Of a stretch of DNA of 64,000 nt, positions 1 to 9,700 are shown piece by piece (positions within the stretch are counted from its first letter, which is position 1; each line of letters begins with the position of its first letter). The stretch is from Scybalenecus merdavium (GTDB lineage Bacteria; Bacillota; Clostridia; Oscillospirales; Acutalibacteraceae), in NCBI GenBank assembly GCA_018714405.1, contig DVNM01000012.1:31055-95054 (forward strand). The letters run 5' to 3'. The notes under the pieces were generated by a model. That model was not told the origin of the DNA, did no database searches, and was given only the letters and a program-made list of their open reading frames with translations. A program made the position numbers and the translations under genes.

Positions 1-660
1 GGCGGCGATCGCCAGCACGGCTGTCAGAACGCCGAAAACGAACGGCTTGCCGCTTTTGCCGTTTACCTTGCCGGCCAGGCACAGGTACAGCGGGATCTCG
101 GAGGCGTTGCAAGCCAGTAAAAGCGCATCCTGAAAGATATCGGCCGTGCTTTTTTGGAACAGCGGGAAAAAGTTCAGGTAGGAAAAATCCGGCGCCGTGC
201 ATGCCAAGATCAGCACCAGCGAAAGGACCAGCAGCGCAAAGATCACGCTGCCCAGGCGCGAGAGCGCTTCGATCTTTCGGGAGGCGCCGTAAACGGCGCA
301 TGCGCCGATGATCAGCGAAAAGTAGACCGCCGGGGTGTGCACGTTCAAAATGCTGGAGGCGAAGTAGGAAAAACGCATGGTGTTGACGGTCGCTACAAAC
401 ACGAAATACAGCGCATAAAACACGCAGATGTATTGGTTGCTGAGCGGATTTTTGTGCGCGCGCACGGCAAACAGGGCCGGCAGCGCAAACAGCACAGACA
501 GCACCGCCGTGATCAGCAGCGTAAATGCAATGTCGCTGCTCATATTTGTGCTGATGACCGACTGCACATACGTCAGGCTGATGATCATGCGCGAGACAAA
601 GCAGAAGAAAAACAGGTTGACCGGGGCGATCTTGCCCTTTTTATAGTTTCTTGTCGGCAT
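1..660 (-). CDS. gerAB: Spore germination permease GerAB (partial, runs off left edge)
   Basis: The reverse strand is open from an ATG at 660 down to base 1, giving 220 residues with no stop. The N-terminus is short and basic (MPTRNYKKGKIAP) and is followed by repeated hydrophobic stretches. This fits the multi-spanning GerAB/amino-acid-permease-like subunit of nutrient germinant receptors in the spore inner membrane. The start overlaps the 3' end of the upstream gerAA by 20 bases, so the two are probably translationally coupled. The C-terminal part and any gerAC lie outside the window. The assignment rests mainly on the gerAA neighbour and the membrane pattern, because the family has few invariant motifs. 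Confidence 0.8.
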   Translation of the reverse strand, partial: MPTRNYKKGKIAPVNLFFFCFVSRMIISLTYVQSVISTNMSSDIAFTLLITAVLSVLFALPALFAVRAHKNPLSNQYICVFYALYFVFVATVNTMRFSYFASSILNVHTPAVYFSLIIGACAVYGASRKIEALSRLGSVIFALLVLSLVLILACTAPDFSYLNFFPLFQKSTADIFQDALLLACNASEIPLYLCLAGKVNGKSGKPFVFGVLTAVLAIAA

Positions 661-2107
661 CGACGCTGGCACCTCGCAGATCTTGGATTTTTACACGGCG
701 CAGCCGCAGTTTCTTCCAGCTTTCGCGGATGAAGATGTCGGGCGCAGAGTCTTTGGAAAACGGCGTGATCGGCGCGGAGTAGGGCACGCCGAACGGCCCG
801 ATCGAGCAGGCGCTGACGCCCAGCAGGCACGCCAGCAGAACGATGCCGTAAATGCCGGTCACCCCGCCGACGACGATCGAGATGAGGCGCAGCACGGCCG
901 TGCTTTCATATAGCGGGTACACCACATAGCTCGAGATGGCCGTGATGGCTACGATGATCAGGGTCGGCGCGCCGATCAGCCCGGCGGATACCGTGGCCTC
1001 GCCGATCACAATGGCGCCGATGATCGAAACGGCGTGGCCTATGGTTTTCGGCAGCCGCAATCCGGCTTCGCGCATCACTTCGTAAAGCAAAAACGTAATG
1101 ATGGATTCGGTCGTCAGGGAAAACGGCGTCATCACCTCGGCCGCCGCAATGTGGTAGATCATCTGCGTCGGCAGCAGTTCCAGGTGGTAGGTGCCCACGG
1201 CCACAAAAAGCCCCGGCAAAAAAATGGACGCAAAAAACGACATGTATTTGAGCAGGCGGATAAAGCCGGCGTAAAACGGCGGGTTGTCGTAGTCGTCAAA
1301 CGACTGAAAATTGTCGCTGAACAGGTAGGGCACATACATGGTGAATGGCGAGCCCTCTACCATAACGGCCACACGGCCCTCGAGCAGCTTGGAGCACAGT
1401 GTGTCGGGCCGTTCGGTCACGCCTACAGAGGAAAAAAATGTGCGCACGTCAGAGTCGATGAACGGGTGCAGGCAGCCGTAGTCGAGCACCGTTTCCAGGT
1501 TGGAGCTTTTCAGGCGCATTTCCACGCCGTCTACAATGCTTTTGTCCGCCTTGTCGTCCATGTAGGCGATGACGACCGGCGTCTGCGTTTCCTGGCCAAG
1601 CTTCAGCTGGCGGAATTTCAGGTGCGGCGTTTTCAGCCGCCGGCGCACCAGCGCCTTGTTGTCGTTGATGGACTCCACGAACGACTCTTTTGCACCTTTG
1701 GACATGGCCTCGTTGGAGGATTCACTTGTCATGCGCTTGTTCCAGCCCTGTGTGCCCAGGCAAAGCGCGCGCGGGCAGCCGTCTACCAGGACGGCCACAA
1801 AGCCGCTCATCAAAAAGTACTGCACGTCTTCAAACGTCTGCGCCTCGTTCATCTCGGTCGCGGCGATCTTGGCGGTTTTGAGCGCCTCAAAAAGCGTGTT
1901 CGGCGTTTCGTGCGGCAAGTCGCTTTCCAGCACCGGGCGCATCACAAGCTCGGCCACGTTGTTGGAATTGACCAGCCCGTCCATAGCCAGCATCAGCGCG
2001 TCTCGGCCGGAAATTTTGATCTCGCGCAGCAGAAAGTCTGAGCAGTCTGCAAAGTCCTTTTCAAACCGTGTTTTGTTTTGCTTCAAATCGGGGTAAAGAT
2101 TTTCCAA
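641..2107 (-). CDS. gerAA: Spore germination protein GerAA
   Basis: The protein has 488 residues, the usual size of GerA-family A subunits. It has a soluble N-terminal domain of about 280 residues (containing LVDGCPRALCLGTQGWNKR and the VMVEGSPF segment typical of the family). A membrane domain follows, with PGLFVAVGTYHLELLP, the EVMREAGLRLP motif, and a conserved GxATVSAGL(I)GAP stretch. It should form a germinant receptor in the inner spore membrane together with GerAB and GerAC. The start is a TTG at 2107: a TAG stop lies immediately upstream in frame, and GGTGA sits a few bases before it. gerAB follows with a 20-base overlap. Confidence 0.9.
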   Translation of the reverse strand: MENLYPDLKQNKTRFEKDFADCSDFLLREIKISGRDALMLAMDGLVNSNNVAELVMRPVLESDLPHETPNTLFEALKTAKIAATEMNEAQTFEDVQYFLMSGFVAVLVDGCPRALCLGTQGWNKRMTSESSNEAMSKGAKESFVESINDNKALVRRRLKTPHLKFRQLKLGQETQTPVVIAYMDDKADKSIVDGVEMRLKSSNLETVLDYGCLHPFIDSDVRTFFSSVGVTERPDTLCSKLLEGRVAVMVEGSPFTMYVPYLFSDNFQSFDDYDNPPFYAGFIRLLKYMSFFASIFLPGLFVAVGTYHLELLPTQMIYHIAAAEVMTPFSLTTESIITFLLYEVMREAGLRLPKTIGHAVSIIGAIVIGEATVSAGLIGAPTLIIVAITAISSYVVYPLYESTAVLRLISIVVGGVTGIYGIVLLACLLGVSACSIGPFGVPYSAPITPFSKDSAPDIFIRESWKKLRLRRVKIQDLRGASVDADKKL

Positions 2108-2176
2108 CTAGATTCACCGTTCTTATTTTTGTGCATAAACGCCCGGTTTATTCTAAAAATATGGGTGGTGATAGTT

Positions 2177-2854
2177 ATGACGATTACGCTTGTGCGTACA
2201 TGTATTATTTACATCTTTATAGTGCTTGCGGTCAAAATTATGGGCAAGCGCCAGATCGGTCAGCTCAAGCCGCATGAACTCATCATTACGTTTCTGGTGT
2301 CGCAGATCGCGTCGCAGCCGCTGCAGGACAATTCCATCCCGCTCGTCAATGCGCTCGTGCCCATCCTGCTGCTCGTCAGCTTTGAGATCATCGTTTCGGT
2401 CATCTCCATGAAGAGCATCCGCTTCCGCGACTTCGTGCAGGGCAAGCCTATTTTTGTCATGCGCGACGGCAAAATCAAAGAGGACGCGCTGCGCCGCCTG
2501 CGCCTGACCGGCGACGATCTGATCGACGCCATGCGGCAAAAAGACGTGTTCGACCTGGCCACGGTCAAGGATGCCGTGATGGAGACGAACGGCACGATCT
2601 CCGTATTGCAGCGCACGGAAAATACGCCGCCGGATGCGCAGACGCTCGGCGTGCAGACGCAAGACGGCGGCTGCCCGGTCGTGATCGTGCTGGACGGCAA
2701 GCCGGTGCCGGAATACTTTTTCAAAAACAAGATCCGCGAAAGCGAGATCGACCTGGTCGTGGCGTCGCTCGGCATCCCGATGGAGGACCTTCTTGTGCTG
2801 ACGATTGATAACGAGGGCAAAACGTTTTATCTGAAAAAGGAGGGGCGCGTGTGA
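2177..2854 (+). CDS. DUF421 (YetF/YcaP-type) membrane protein
   Basis: The product has 225 residues with three N-terminal hydrophobic segments, then a cytoplasmic alpha/beta domain. The membrane part carries the family signature VKIMGKRQIGQLKPHELI. The soluble part carries the FVQGKPIFVMRDGKI and LRLTGDDLIDAMRQK segments seen in DUF421 proteins. ATG 2177 is chosen because GGTGGTGA lies 6-12 bases upstream; the in-frame reading further up has no ribosome site and runs into the start of gerAA. The gene is divergent from gerAA (69-base spacer) and overlaps the next gene by four bases. DUF421 proteins in spore formers are often sporulation-associated, but their biochemical function is unknown. 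Confidence 0.88.
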   Translation: MTITLVRTCIIYIFIVLAVKIMGKRQIGQLKPHELIITFLVSQIASQPLQDNSIPLVNALVPILLLVSFEIIVSVISMKSIRFRDFVQGKPIFVMRDGKIKEDALRRLRLTGDDLIDAMRQKDVFDLATVKDAVMETNGTISVLQRTENTPPDAQTLGVQTQDGGCPVVIVLDGKPVPEYFFKNKIRESEIDLVVASLGIPMEDLLVLTIDNEGKTFYLKKEGRV

Positions 2855-3231
2855 AAAGGACCTGGTTTGCCGTTTTGTTTCTGGCGTTTGCGGCGGCGCT
2901 GGGCGTTTATGAGCAGGTCAGCCTGCGCTCGGCCTGCAGCGCCGTGGAGTCGGCGGCCGACGTAGTCGAACAGGCTGTGGAAGACGGTGATTTTGAGCGC
3001 GCGGCGCAGCTGTGTGCGCAGGCGCAGGCCGCGTGGGACCGGGAATATGTCCGCTTGAGCATGCTGATCAATCACGCGGTGCTGGATGCGGAAAAAACGC
3101 ATTTTCGTGTTCTTTCCGACACGCTGCGCACCGGCGATGCAGAAGAGGCTGTGGAGGCGGCGCGCGAGCTGCGTGCGGGCGCCCGGCTCACACGGGAGTC
3201 GGCCAGCGTAACGCCCGGCAATATTTTCTGA
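2851..3231 (+). CDS. DUF4363 family protein
   Basis: This 126-residue protein has one N-terminal membrane or signal segment (WFAVLFLAFAAALGVY). The rest is helical, charged and Ala/Glu-rich, and it ends in NIF as DUF4363 members do. It starts with GTG at 2851 inside the stop region of the DUF421 gene (GTGA overlap), behind a very strong AAGGAGG. The DUF421-DUF4363 pairing is common in Clostridia and suggests the two act together, probably with the small protein facing outward. No enzymatic motif is visible. Confidence 0.82.
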   Translation: MKRTWFAVLFLAFAAALGVYEQVSLRSACSAVESAADVVEQAVEDGDFERAAQLCAQAQAAWDREYVRLSMLINHAVLDAEKTHFRVLSDTLRTGDAEEAVEAARELRAGARLTRESASVTPGNIF

Positions 3232-3303
3232 CAACTGTCCAGCAAATAGAAAATAAGCAAGATTTTTCCATGTAAAATCAAGGAAATCCAAAATTACAAA
3301 TTG

Positions 3304-3467
3304 TTATTTGTTTTTTAACAAATAATTCACATAAAATTTACAAAAATCATCTCCGTGAAAATGGTCTGCCACAGCTGTGCGGCGCCGTTTTTGCGTGTTC
3401 GCGCCTTTTGGCGAATAAACGGCGCGAAATCCGGCGGATGTGCAGCTTTTGTGCGCCGCCTTTTTTT
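3304..3467. other. Gene-free stretch with nested hairpins
   Basis: Between the DUF4363 gene and the giant-protein promoter there is no credible gene. The stretch holds an AT-only perfect inverted repeat (TTATTTGTT / AACAAATAA, 3304-3325). It also holds a 9-bp GC-rich stem (GCGCCGTTT 3382-3390 with AAACGGCGC 3417-3425) enclosing a smaller hairpin, and a terminator-like stem at 3433-3467. A weak promoter-like pair (TTGTTT 3308, TAAAAT 3332, spacer 18) precedes them. This could be a small structured RNA or only the 3' end of the upstream operon. Confidence 0.4.
3433..3467 (+). terminator. Rho-independent terminator-like hairpin
   Basis: GGCGG at 3433-3437 can pair with CCGCC at 3456-3460 and is followed directly by seven T. 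The stem is short with a large loop, so strength is uncertain. It would end transcription from the DUF421-DUF4363 unit or from a small RNA. Confidence 0.5.
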
Positions 3468-3595
3468 GCGCGCATCTGTTTTTGCGCTGCTTTTTTGAAC
3501 CGGCTTGCAAAAATGCGGCCGGCCGCAGTCTGCTGCAAAATGCGGTTTATTAATATTTTATTAAAAAAATTATGACCCAAAAATTTTGTTTGATA

Positions 3596-3624
3596 TTGAC
3601 ATTGCCTGCTTTATTTGATATAAA
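3596..3624 (+). promoter_or_regulatory. Sigma-A promoter of the giant surface protein gene
   Basis: TTGACA (3596-3601), 17-base spacer, TATAAA (3619-3624). This is nearly perfect consensus and predicts a transcript start near 3631, leaving a leader of about 148 bases before the ATG at 3779. Confidence 0.85.
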
Positions 3625-3631
3625 TAAATTG

Positions 3632-3770
3632 TATTTGTTCGTTTGTTTTGGATAAAGTGTTTAAAAATTCACGCAAATGTTACCGTTCGGTGAACAAGCG
3701 CGTGAAGTTTTTAACTCCGGACCAACGCGAAAAATCGCCCGTCTTCCACACGGGAATCTTAAAGAAGGAG
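3632..3770 (+). other. Folded 5' leader of the giant protein mRNA
   Basis: The leader contains an outer stem CACGC/GCGTG around an inner TTACC/GGTGA hairpin (about 3670-3705). Two further hairpins follow: GCGA-AAAA-TCGC, and CCCGT/ACGGG ending shortly before AAGGAG. No T-run follows any of them, so control of translation or mRNA stability is more likely than termination. It does not match the conserved cores of cyclic-di-GMP riboswitches that I can recall. No function is assigned. Confidence 0.45.
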
Positions 3771-3778
3771 AGATGATT

Positions 3779-6700
3779 ATGAAAAAGACGAGCAAAAAGC
3801 TCCTCAGCTTGTTCTTAGCTGTGGTCATGGCTGTGTCGGCTTGCTCTGTCGGGTTTACCGCTTTGGCGGCTGAAACCAACCCCGACTACAAGCTTTTCAA
3901 CGACTCCAACAGCCTGGATGCCGAGTCCAGCATTGACGCCATCAATGAACTGCTCGACAACCGCTTGCCCGATATCTTGGACATGATCGGTGCGGATTCA
4001 CTTGCCGCCATCGGCATTGACGCACAGGACATCGAGGATATCAAAAACTATGATTCCGGAGGTAAGTATGACAGCGACGCGTTCTATGCGTTCATGACAA
4101 AGCTGGCCGACTACCTGCTTGGAATGATCAACGGAAACGGCACGGCGACCGCTTCTTATTTTGGCGAGGACTACAGCAACCTTACGGACTGGCAGTATTC
4201 CTTTGTTGAAGACGAAAGCGCTCCCGTAAGCTACTTTGCACTTCTCAACTATGCCGAGAAGATGCAGGACTCCGAGTACAAGGCCGCTGCTAAGTACAGC
4301 GAGGAAAACCTTGACGACCTGCAGGCCCTGACCGAGCCGTTCACCGAGGAACTGGCCAGCCAGGAAAGCGCTGCAACGAACGTTGAAACGGGCCTTGTCG
4401 CCGCGCTGCTGAAAGAAGCGGCTGTGGCCGACACCGTTGACGCAGCGTTCAACAGCGGCAAGGGCTTCTCCTACCAGCTGATCGCCGATACGGTCGTTGC
4501 GATCGACGGCACGCAGTACGCCCTGTCGAAGAGCAACACGGCTTATCCCTACATACTTGAGGCACCGGCTTACGCAAATTACAGCGAAGCAGATGTAGAG
4601 GCTTATGTAAACGGCTATAAAGCCGAGGCTGCACAGGTGGGACTTGGTTGGTTCGATCCGGCTGCCGATGTTGCCGGCGCACTCTACTGCCACTATATGT
4701 TCGAAACGAATTCTCTGTATGCGGACGTACTGGAGGCTGCTTCCATCAACTACTACGCAAAGGCCGGCGGCCATACGTTTTCCTATGACGGCCAGGAGAT
4801 CACGCCTTCCAACTACATGACCGTTCTCGGCAATGTGTACACAGGTTCTGATTTCGTGGCGGATTACGGCGACGGCTACAGCGACCTTACTGAGGCACAG
4901 GCAAACGGCGCATACCAGTTTGCCCTCGACAAGATCTATGTCGCCCTGATCACCGGCGTAGAATCTGTTTCGTTTGCAGACGCGGCATTCGCCGCTTACG
5001 ATGCTTCCAAAACGAATGACCTGAAGTCCATGAATTACTCTTTGGCCTTCACAGAGGGTCTGGCTGTTTCGGAAGGCGTTGTAAGCCAGAGCGAGTATAA
5101 CGCGATCGCAAAGGCCAACAACAACAATGCGGCTGCGGTCTATGCCGACATCTTCGAGACGGTCAGCGAAGAGCCGATCATCACGGCTTCCTCCAACACC
5201 GTTTTGGAAACGCTGGATGTGCAGGCAGCAAGCGGCGCGAATCAGGTCAGCTACGATTACGAGACCTATGCCGTTTCTTCAGATTCGCTGATCGCGCTGA
5301 ACGAAACGCTTAACGGCTATATTAATACGATTAATGATATTAAGGATATTAAGCTGATCGGCGGCTATCTCGTAAAAATCATTAATAATGCCATTAAATC
5401 TTTTGGTGTAGACATTACGCTTGACACACTTGTCAACATGCTGACCGACGTGGTTATCAATCTTGCCGAACATCCCGGCGACACCATTTTTGCGCTGATG
5501 CCGTTCCTTGTGAATGTTATCGACAACCTGGCTGCACCGGCACTGCTTGGTGAAGAGCAGTCTTCTGCCAACGAGATGCTGTTCGGTACCACGGAAAGCA
5601 GAGAATATGCTGACCGCATTCAGAAAGCCATCAGCCGTATTATGGAACTTGTAAACGGCGGCGATTTTGGTATTGGTGATATCGGCGAACTGCTGAGCAT
5701 CCTTACAGACGAAATCGGCATTTCGAATATCGGCAAGCTGATTGCAGATATTTTAGGCGGCCTGTTTACGGCGGATGTATCTAATTTCATTAAAAAGTGC
5801 GGTGGTGTATTTGGCCTTCTCAAGGCATTCAATGTGCTTGACATCACCCAGTACTCCCAGCAGGCAGGCGATGCAACGCTTGGTTATGATCAGGACGCAC
5901 CCTACGTCAACATGAACCGTGCGCTGCCGATGCTGCTCAACTGGATCTGCGGCAACACCGGTTATCTGTCTGCCAATGACCTTACCTATTATAATACAGA
6001 CCCGGACGGCGACGGCGAAGCAGAGTATGCTGAAAACGTACCGGTCATCACAAACCTGTATGTTGTGGACAATGCGCTTGCCGGCCTTTATGGTCTGGAC
6101 AGCATCACCGGCGGCATGGATGCAACTGTGGCCGAGATCCTCAGCGAGCTCATCACATTTGCCACTTCGACCGTGACCGACCTTTATGGCCCGAACGGTT
6201 CTACGCAGCTGGATGGCGGCGCGAACGACCTGTTCTCCGCTCTGCCCGAGATCGTCAACGGTCTTGGTCAGGATTTTGCCGAAAAGTATTCGATCGGTAC
6301 GGATTGGCACTTCGGCAGCTTTATCGGCGGTTCTTACGGTTCTGCCAGCACGAACAGCAGAATGACCGTTATCGACAAGCTGTCTGACATTTCGAACAGC
6401 TCCAATTACGCACTCAACGCTTCCAATGCCCAGGCGGCTATGGAAGAAATCGTGAATGTGTTTGCAAACGGCTGGATCAACGCGCTGCTTGACCTGCTCA
6501 ACGACGTGGTCGGCACCGAAAACGCCATTACCGGCGAGATCCCGATCGTTTCCGGTCTGCTGAATGCGCTGGGCGGTTTTTCCGAACAGAGCATCCTGAC
6601 GGATGTTATTAACAACGTGTTCCAGCTCGACCGCGACAGCAAGTATTCTTTCACCTTTGAGGAAAGAGACAACGGCTATGTCGGTATTCCGTCTGAGGTC

Positions 6701-9700
6701 GGTTATTTCCTGATTGAAAATATGGACACACTGATCGGCATCATTATGCAGATCGTGGAAAACACGCAGGCTGCACCGGCTGCTGCAAGCGCTGCGCCGT
6801 ATGCCATCACCCAGGATGCACCTGCGGCTGCTGCGCAAGCTGCTGAAGCTTCTGCCATTTCCAGAGCGGCAGGCGGCAGCTCCATCAGCGATGCGGACGA
6901 AGCTGCGGCCGACCAGCTGATGACTACGCTGGATGGTATTCTGGCCGATGTGCTGGACGGTTCCTTTATCAACGACTACAGCACCAGTGAAACCGACAGC
7001 ATCCTTTCCGGTGTGTTCGACCTGCTTTCCAATTACATCGGCGCCAGCAATTCGAGTGCTTATCTCAGACTGCTGGACGGCTACATGAACAACATCATCG
7101 TGGCGCCGAAGGCCGACGGTACGCTGGACGAAAAAGACGTATACAACAACGACAACCTGACGAATTTCGTCGTTCGTACCTATGCGCTGCTGGAGGATAT
7201 CATCGACGTGGTCGGTGACGAGAATCTGGCCGCTACACAGTATAACGACAACTACAATCTGGCTGTGGAAGCCATCAAGGGCGTTATCTCTCCTGACGCC
7301 GTCGGCATCCGTCTGAGCGACAACACGAGCGCCCAGAACAAGATCATGGATCTTGACAGCTGGAACGATGCCATTCAAAACGGCAAAGTCAATGTTTCCA
7401 TTGACTGGAACGTCAAGACCGGCGACAAGGAAAGCTTCTATGAAGGCATGGCTTCCAGCCTGCGTGTGGTTTCGTCCATCCTTTCCGTGCTGCTGCTTGA
7501 CACCGGCTATTATGCCAACGTGCTGCAGCCGATCCTGGCCGGTCTGCTGTCTGACATGGACGTTCAGGTCGAAGTGATCGGTGAAGGCGTTACAACACCG
7601 TCCGCTGCTGTACTTCCTGCAAGCGAAGTGAACACGGCAGACGATGCGCTGATGGCGATCATTCGTCCGTTTGGCGCCGTGCTCAACGCGCTGCAGGCGC
7701 AGCCGCTGACCACCGTGGTAGACGTGGTCAAGGGCCTGGCCAAAGTGCTGCAGGGCACCAACCCCGACCTGCTCGACATCGTGCTCAACCTGGTAGCTCC
7801 GCTTGACAGTGAACTGCTTGGTCTGGCTGCGATTGTTCGCAATCTGTCGCCGACACTCGCGGACAAAATCGAAGGTTTGGAAATCGCCAGTATCCCGATC
7901 GACATCAACGGCATGACCGCTACGATCGCGATTCGTGTGGAAGGCATCGTGGCCAATATCGCCGGTTTCGACATCAAGATCCCGATCGATGATGTTGCAC
8001 AGTTTAAGGCTTTGTGGAACAAACTCGCTCCGATACTTGGCAGTGTGCTTGGCATGGATTTGACGCTGATCAACGGTGAAACGATCCTGTCGCTGCTCGG
8101 TATGCTGGATCTCGGCGTCACGATCCCCGAACTGGATCTTGACGAACTGGCTTCCGCTTCGGACGCCAAGGCGCTTTTGATCATCGTTTACTTCGTGCTT
8201 GACCTGCTCGATGCTAACCCGAGCATCCTCGGCGGCAACGAGACGGTGGCCGGTGTTCTTGACTTCATCCGTCAGAACGGTATCGGCGGTATCATTGACA
8301 TTATCAATACGATCCTGAGCATCACCACTTCGCCGACAGAAGTTTACTGGATGTTCGTGCAGAAGTTCGAACTGCTCAGAACCGGCTTTGAGTATCCGCT
8401 TGGCGTAACCGCTGCGGATGCGGACAACGCGGTCGACCAGCTCGACAATCTGGTCAGCGGCATCTTCCCGCTGCTCAGCAGCCTGGGCGTGATGGACGTT
8501 TCCGGTCTGTCCGGCCTGATTTCTGACAATCTTTACACGAACAACATGGTCACCACGATCGCGAAGGGCCTTTACGGCGCTATGGAAGGCGACGTCGCTT
8601 CCTACCTGTCGATCGTCGGTGTGGACACCTCCACAAAGGGTGTTGCAAAGCTTCTGAATGATTCTTCTTACGGCAAGACTTATTCTGCAGCCGCAAAGAC
8701 CCTGAACGGCGTCAGCTCCTGGAGCAAGGTCTCTTCGCTGAACTGGAGATTCCAGGACGGCGATCAGGACGGCTTCATTGAGGCACTTTCCGCTGCGCTG
8801 CGTCCTCTGAACGACCTGCTCGCACTGCTGCTTGTCGAGGGCAATATCGATTTGTCCGGTCTGGTCAACAGTGTCGATGTAAACACAGGCGCGTTCAAGC
8901 TGCAGGACGGCAAACTGGTCATCACCGTTTCCGGTAAGGATGTGGATTCCGAGGATTCCACCATCACGATCGATCTGGGCGGCGTGCTCAAGCAGCTGCA
9001 GATCTACGGCGGCAACGGTTACGACAGTGCGATCATTCCGCTGCTCGAAGCGCTCGGCTGCACCGGCGTTAAGACCTACAGCCACTATGTAAGCGATTAC
9101 AATAAGGCAAAAGACAATCTGCTGATCAACGTGCTGAACCCGATCTTCTCGCTTGTTGACAAGATCGCAGAAAAGCCGTTCGATACGCTGACCGGCATGC
9201 TGCCGAACCTGGCCTACTTCCTTGAAAACGGCGGTCTTGGCCAGTTCGTCAACAACCTGCTTTCGCCGGTAACGAAACTGATCTCTGATCTGGATGCCAA
9301 GGGCATCAATATTGACGAGATCATCGAAATGATCGCCGGCAAGGATCTGAACACGCTGGTGAAAGATGCGCTCGGCATCGACCTTGGCCTGTCGCTGACA
9401 AACCTTGGCAATCTGAACATCCATTCGCAGCTGATCCCGCTGGTGAACTCGCTGCTTAAGAGCAGCGGCATCAACCTGCAGCTGTCGAACATCGATTGGA
9501 AGTATCTGGCTTCGCTTGGCGAGCTGAAGACCTACACCAGCGCTTCCGACCACTATGGCACGCCGAAGCGTGTGGCTGCTTACAAGGGTCAGGTCCTGAT
9601 CACTGTGCTGCGCTACCTGCTTGACAACGTGCTTGCGAAGAACAACTTCGCCATGATCACCGGCCTTGTGAACGGCATTGACATGGATGCCATGATCAAG

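Noticed and set aside
3661..3770. Cyclic-di-GMP-I riboswitch before the giant protein gene
   Set aside because: An ACGCAAA stretch is present, but the rest of the conserved core and the tetraloop-receptor pattern are missing.
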